From an uncultured Succinivibrio sp. (GTDB lineage Bacteria > Pseudomonadota > Gammaproteobacteria > Enterobacterales > Succinivibrionaceae), in NCBI GenBank assembly GCA_900767695.1, contig CAAGAC010000003.1, positions 1 through 5,941 on the forward strand: a stretch of 5,941 nt of DNA. Reading direction: 5' to 3'. The notes under the pieces were generated by a model that worked only from the letters and a program-made list of their open reading frames with translations, was not told where the DNA came from and did not search any database. Below, one piece after another: positions 5,909-5,941 of the stretch (position 1 is the stretch's first letter; each line of letters opens with the position of its first letter). Position numbers and translations under genes: made by a program.

Positions 5909-5941
5909 AGGATAGAGGAGCAGAAGGCGCTTGCCCGCGAA

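Noticed and set aside
1..5941. CRISPR arrays, tRNA or rRNA genes, insertion sequences, attachment sites
   Set aside because: I saw no regularly spaced repeats, cloverleaf-like segments, rRNA landmarks, transposase motifs or terminal inverted repeats.

Overview
The window is high-GC DNA (estimated by eye at about 60% or more) with compact bacterial genes, Shine-Dalgarno sites and short hairpin terminators. A membrane diguanylate cyclase, a secreted esterase with a cleavable signal peptide and a flavodoxin-fold quinone reductase suggest a Gram-negative bacterium, probably a proteobacterium. I cannot name the genus. I see no rRNA, tRNA, CRISPR array, insertion sequence or phage hallmark.

Layout. 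On the minus strand, the start of a serine-rich protein of unknown function (114 down to 1) runs off the left edge. Upstream of it, also on the minus strand, lies a long broken gene (2206 down to 336). It encoded a TM-CHASE-TM-GGDEF-PAS diguanylate cyclase and now carries two in-frame stops and three frameshifts. A divergent intergenic region (2207-2419) separates it from a plus-strand series: an intact 481-residue protein with a disordered Pro/Ala-rich N-terminal half and a polytopic membrane C-terminal half (2420-3865); a signal-peptide-bearing alpha/beta hydrolase (HSL family) with a large internal deletion and an in-frame TAG (3961-4599); an intact 137-residue Gly/Ala-rich membrane protein (4719-5132); a small membrane protein split by a one-base frameshift (5196-5361); and a flavodoxin-like NAD(P)H oxidoreductase (from 5426) whose frame is interrupted by a TAG close to its expected C-terminus.

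Two themes stand out. First, four of the seven genes carry disabling or truncating lesions, while two are clean over their full length and the seventh is only a 38-codon fragment. This fits advanced gene decay; many point lesions could also be assembly or read errors, but the in-frame loss of roughly 140 residues from the esterase core is hard to explain that way. Second, the membrane half of the 481-residue protein has the size and some landmarks of the cobalamin synthase CobS, but lacks its catalytic acidic motif. It may be a catalytically dead CobS-like protein fused to a long disordered tail with a short repeated motif. That is my best candidate for something undescribed, and it is a hypothesis.

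The genes do not form an obvious pathway. Hairpin terminators after 3865 and 5132 indicate several separate transcription units rather than one operon.
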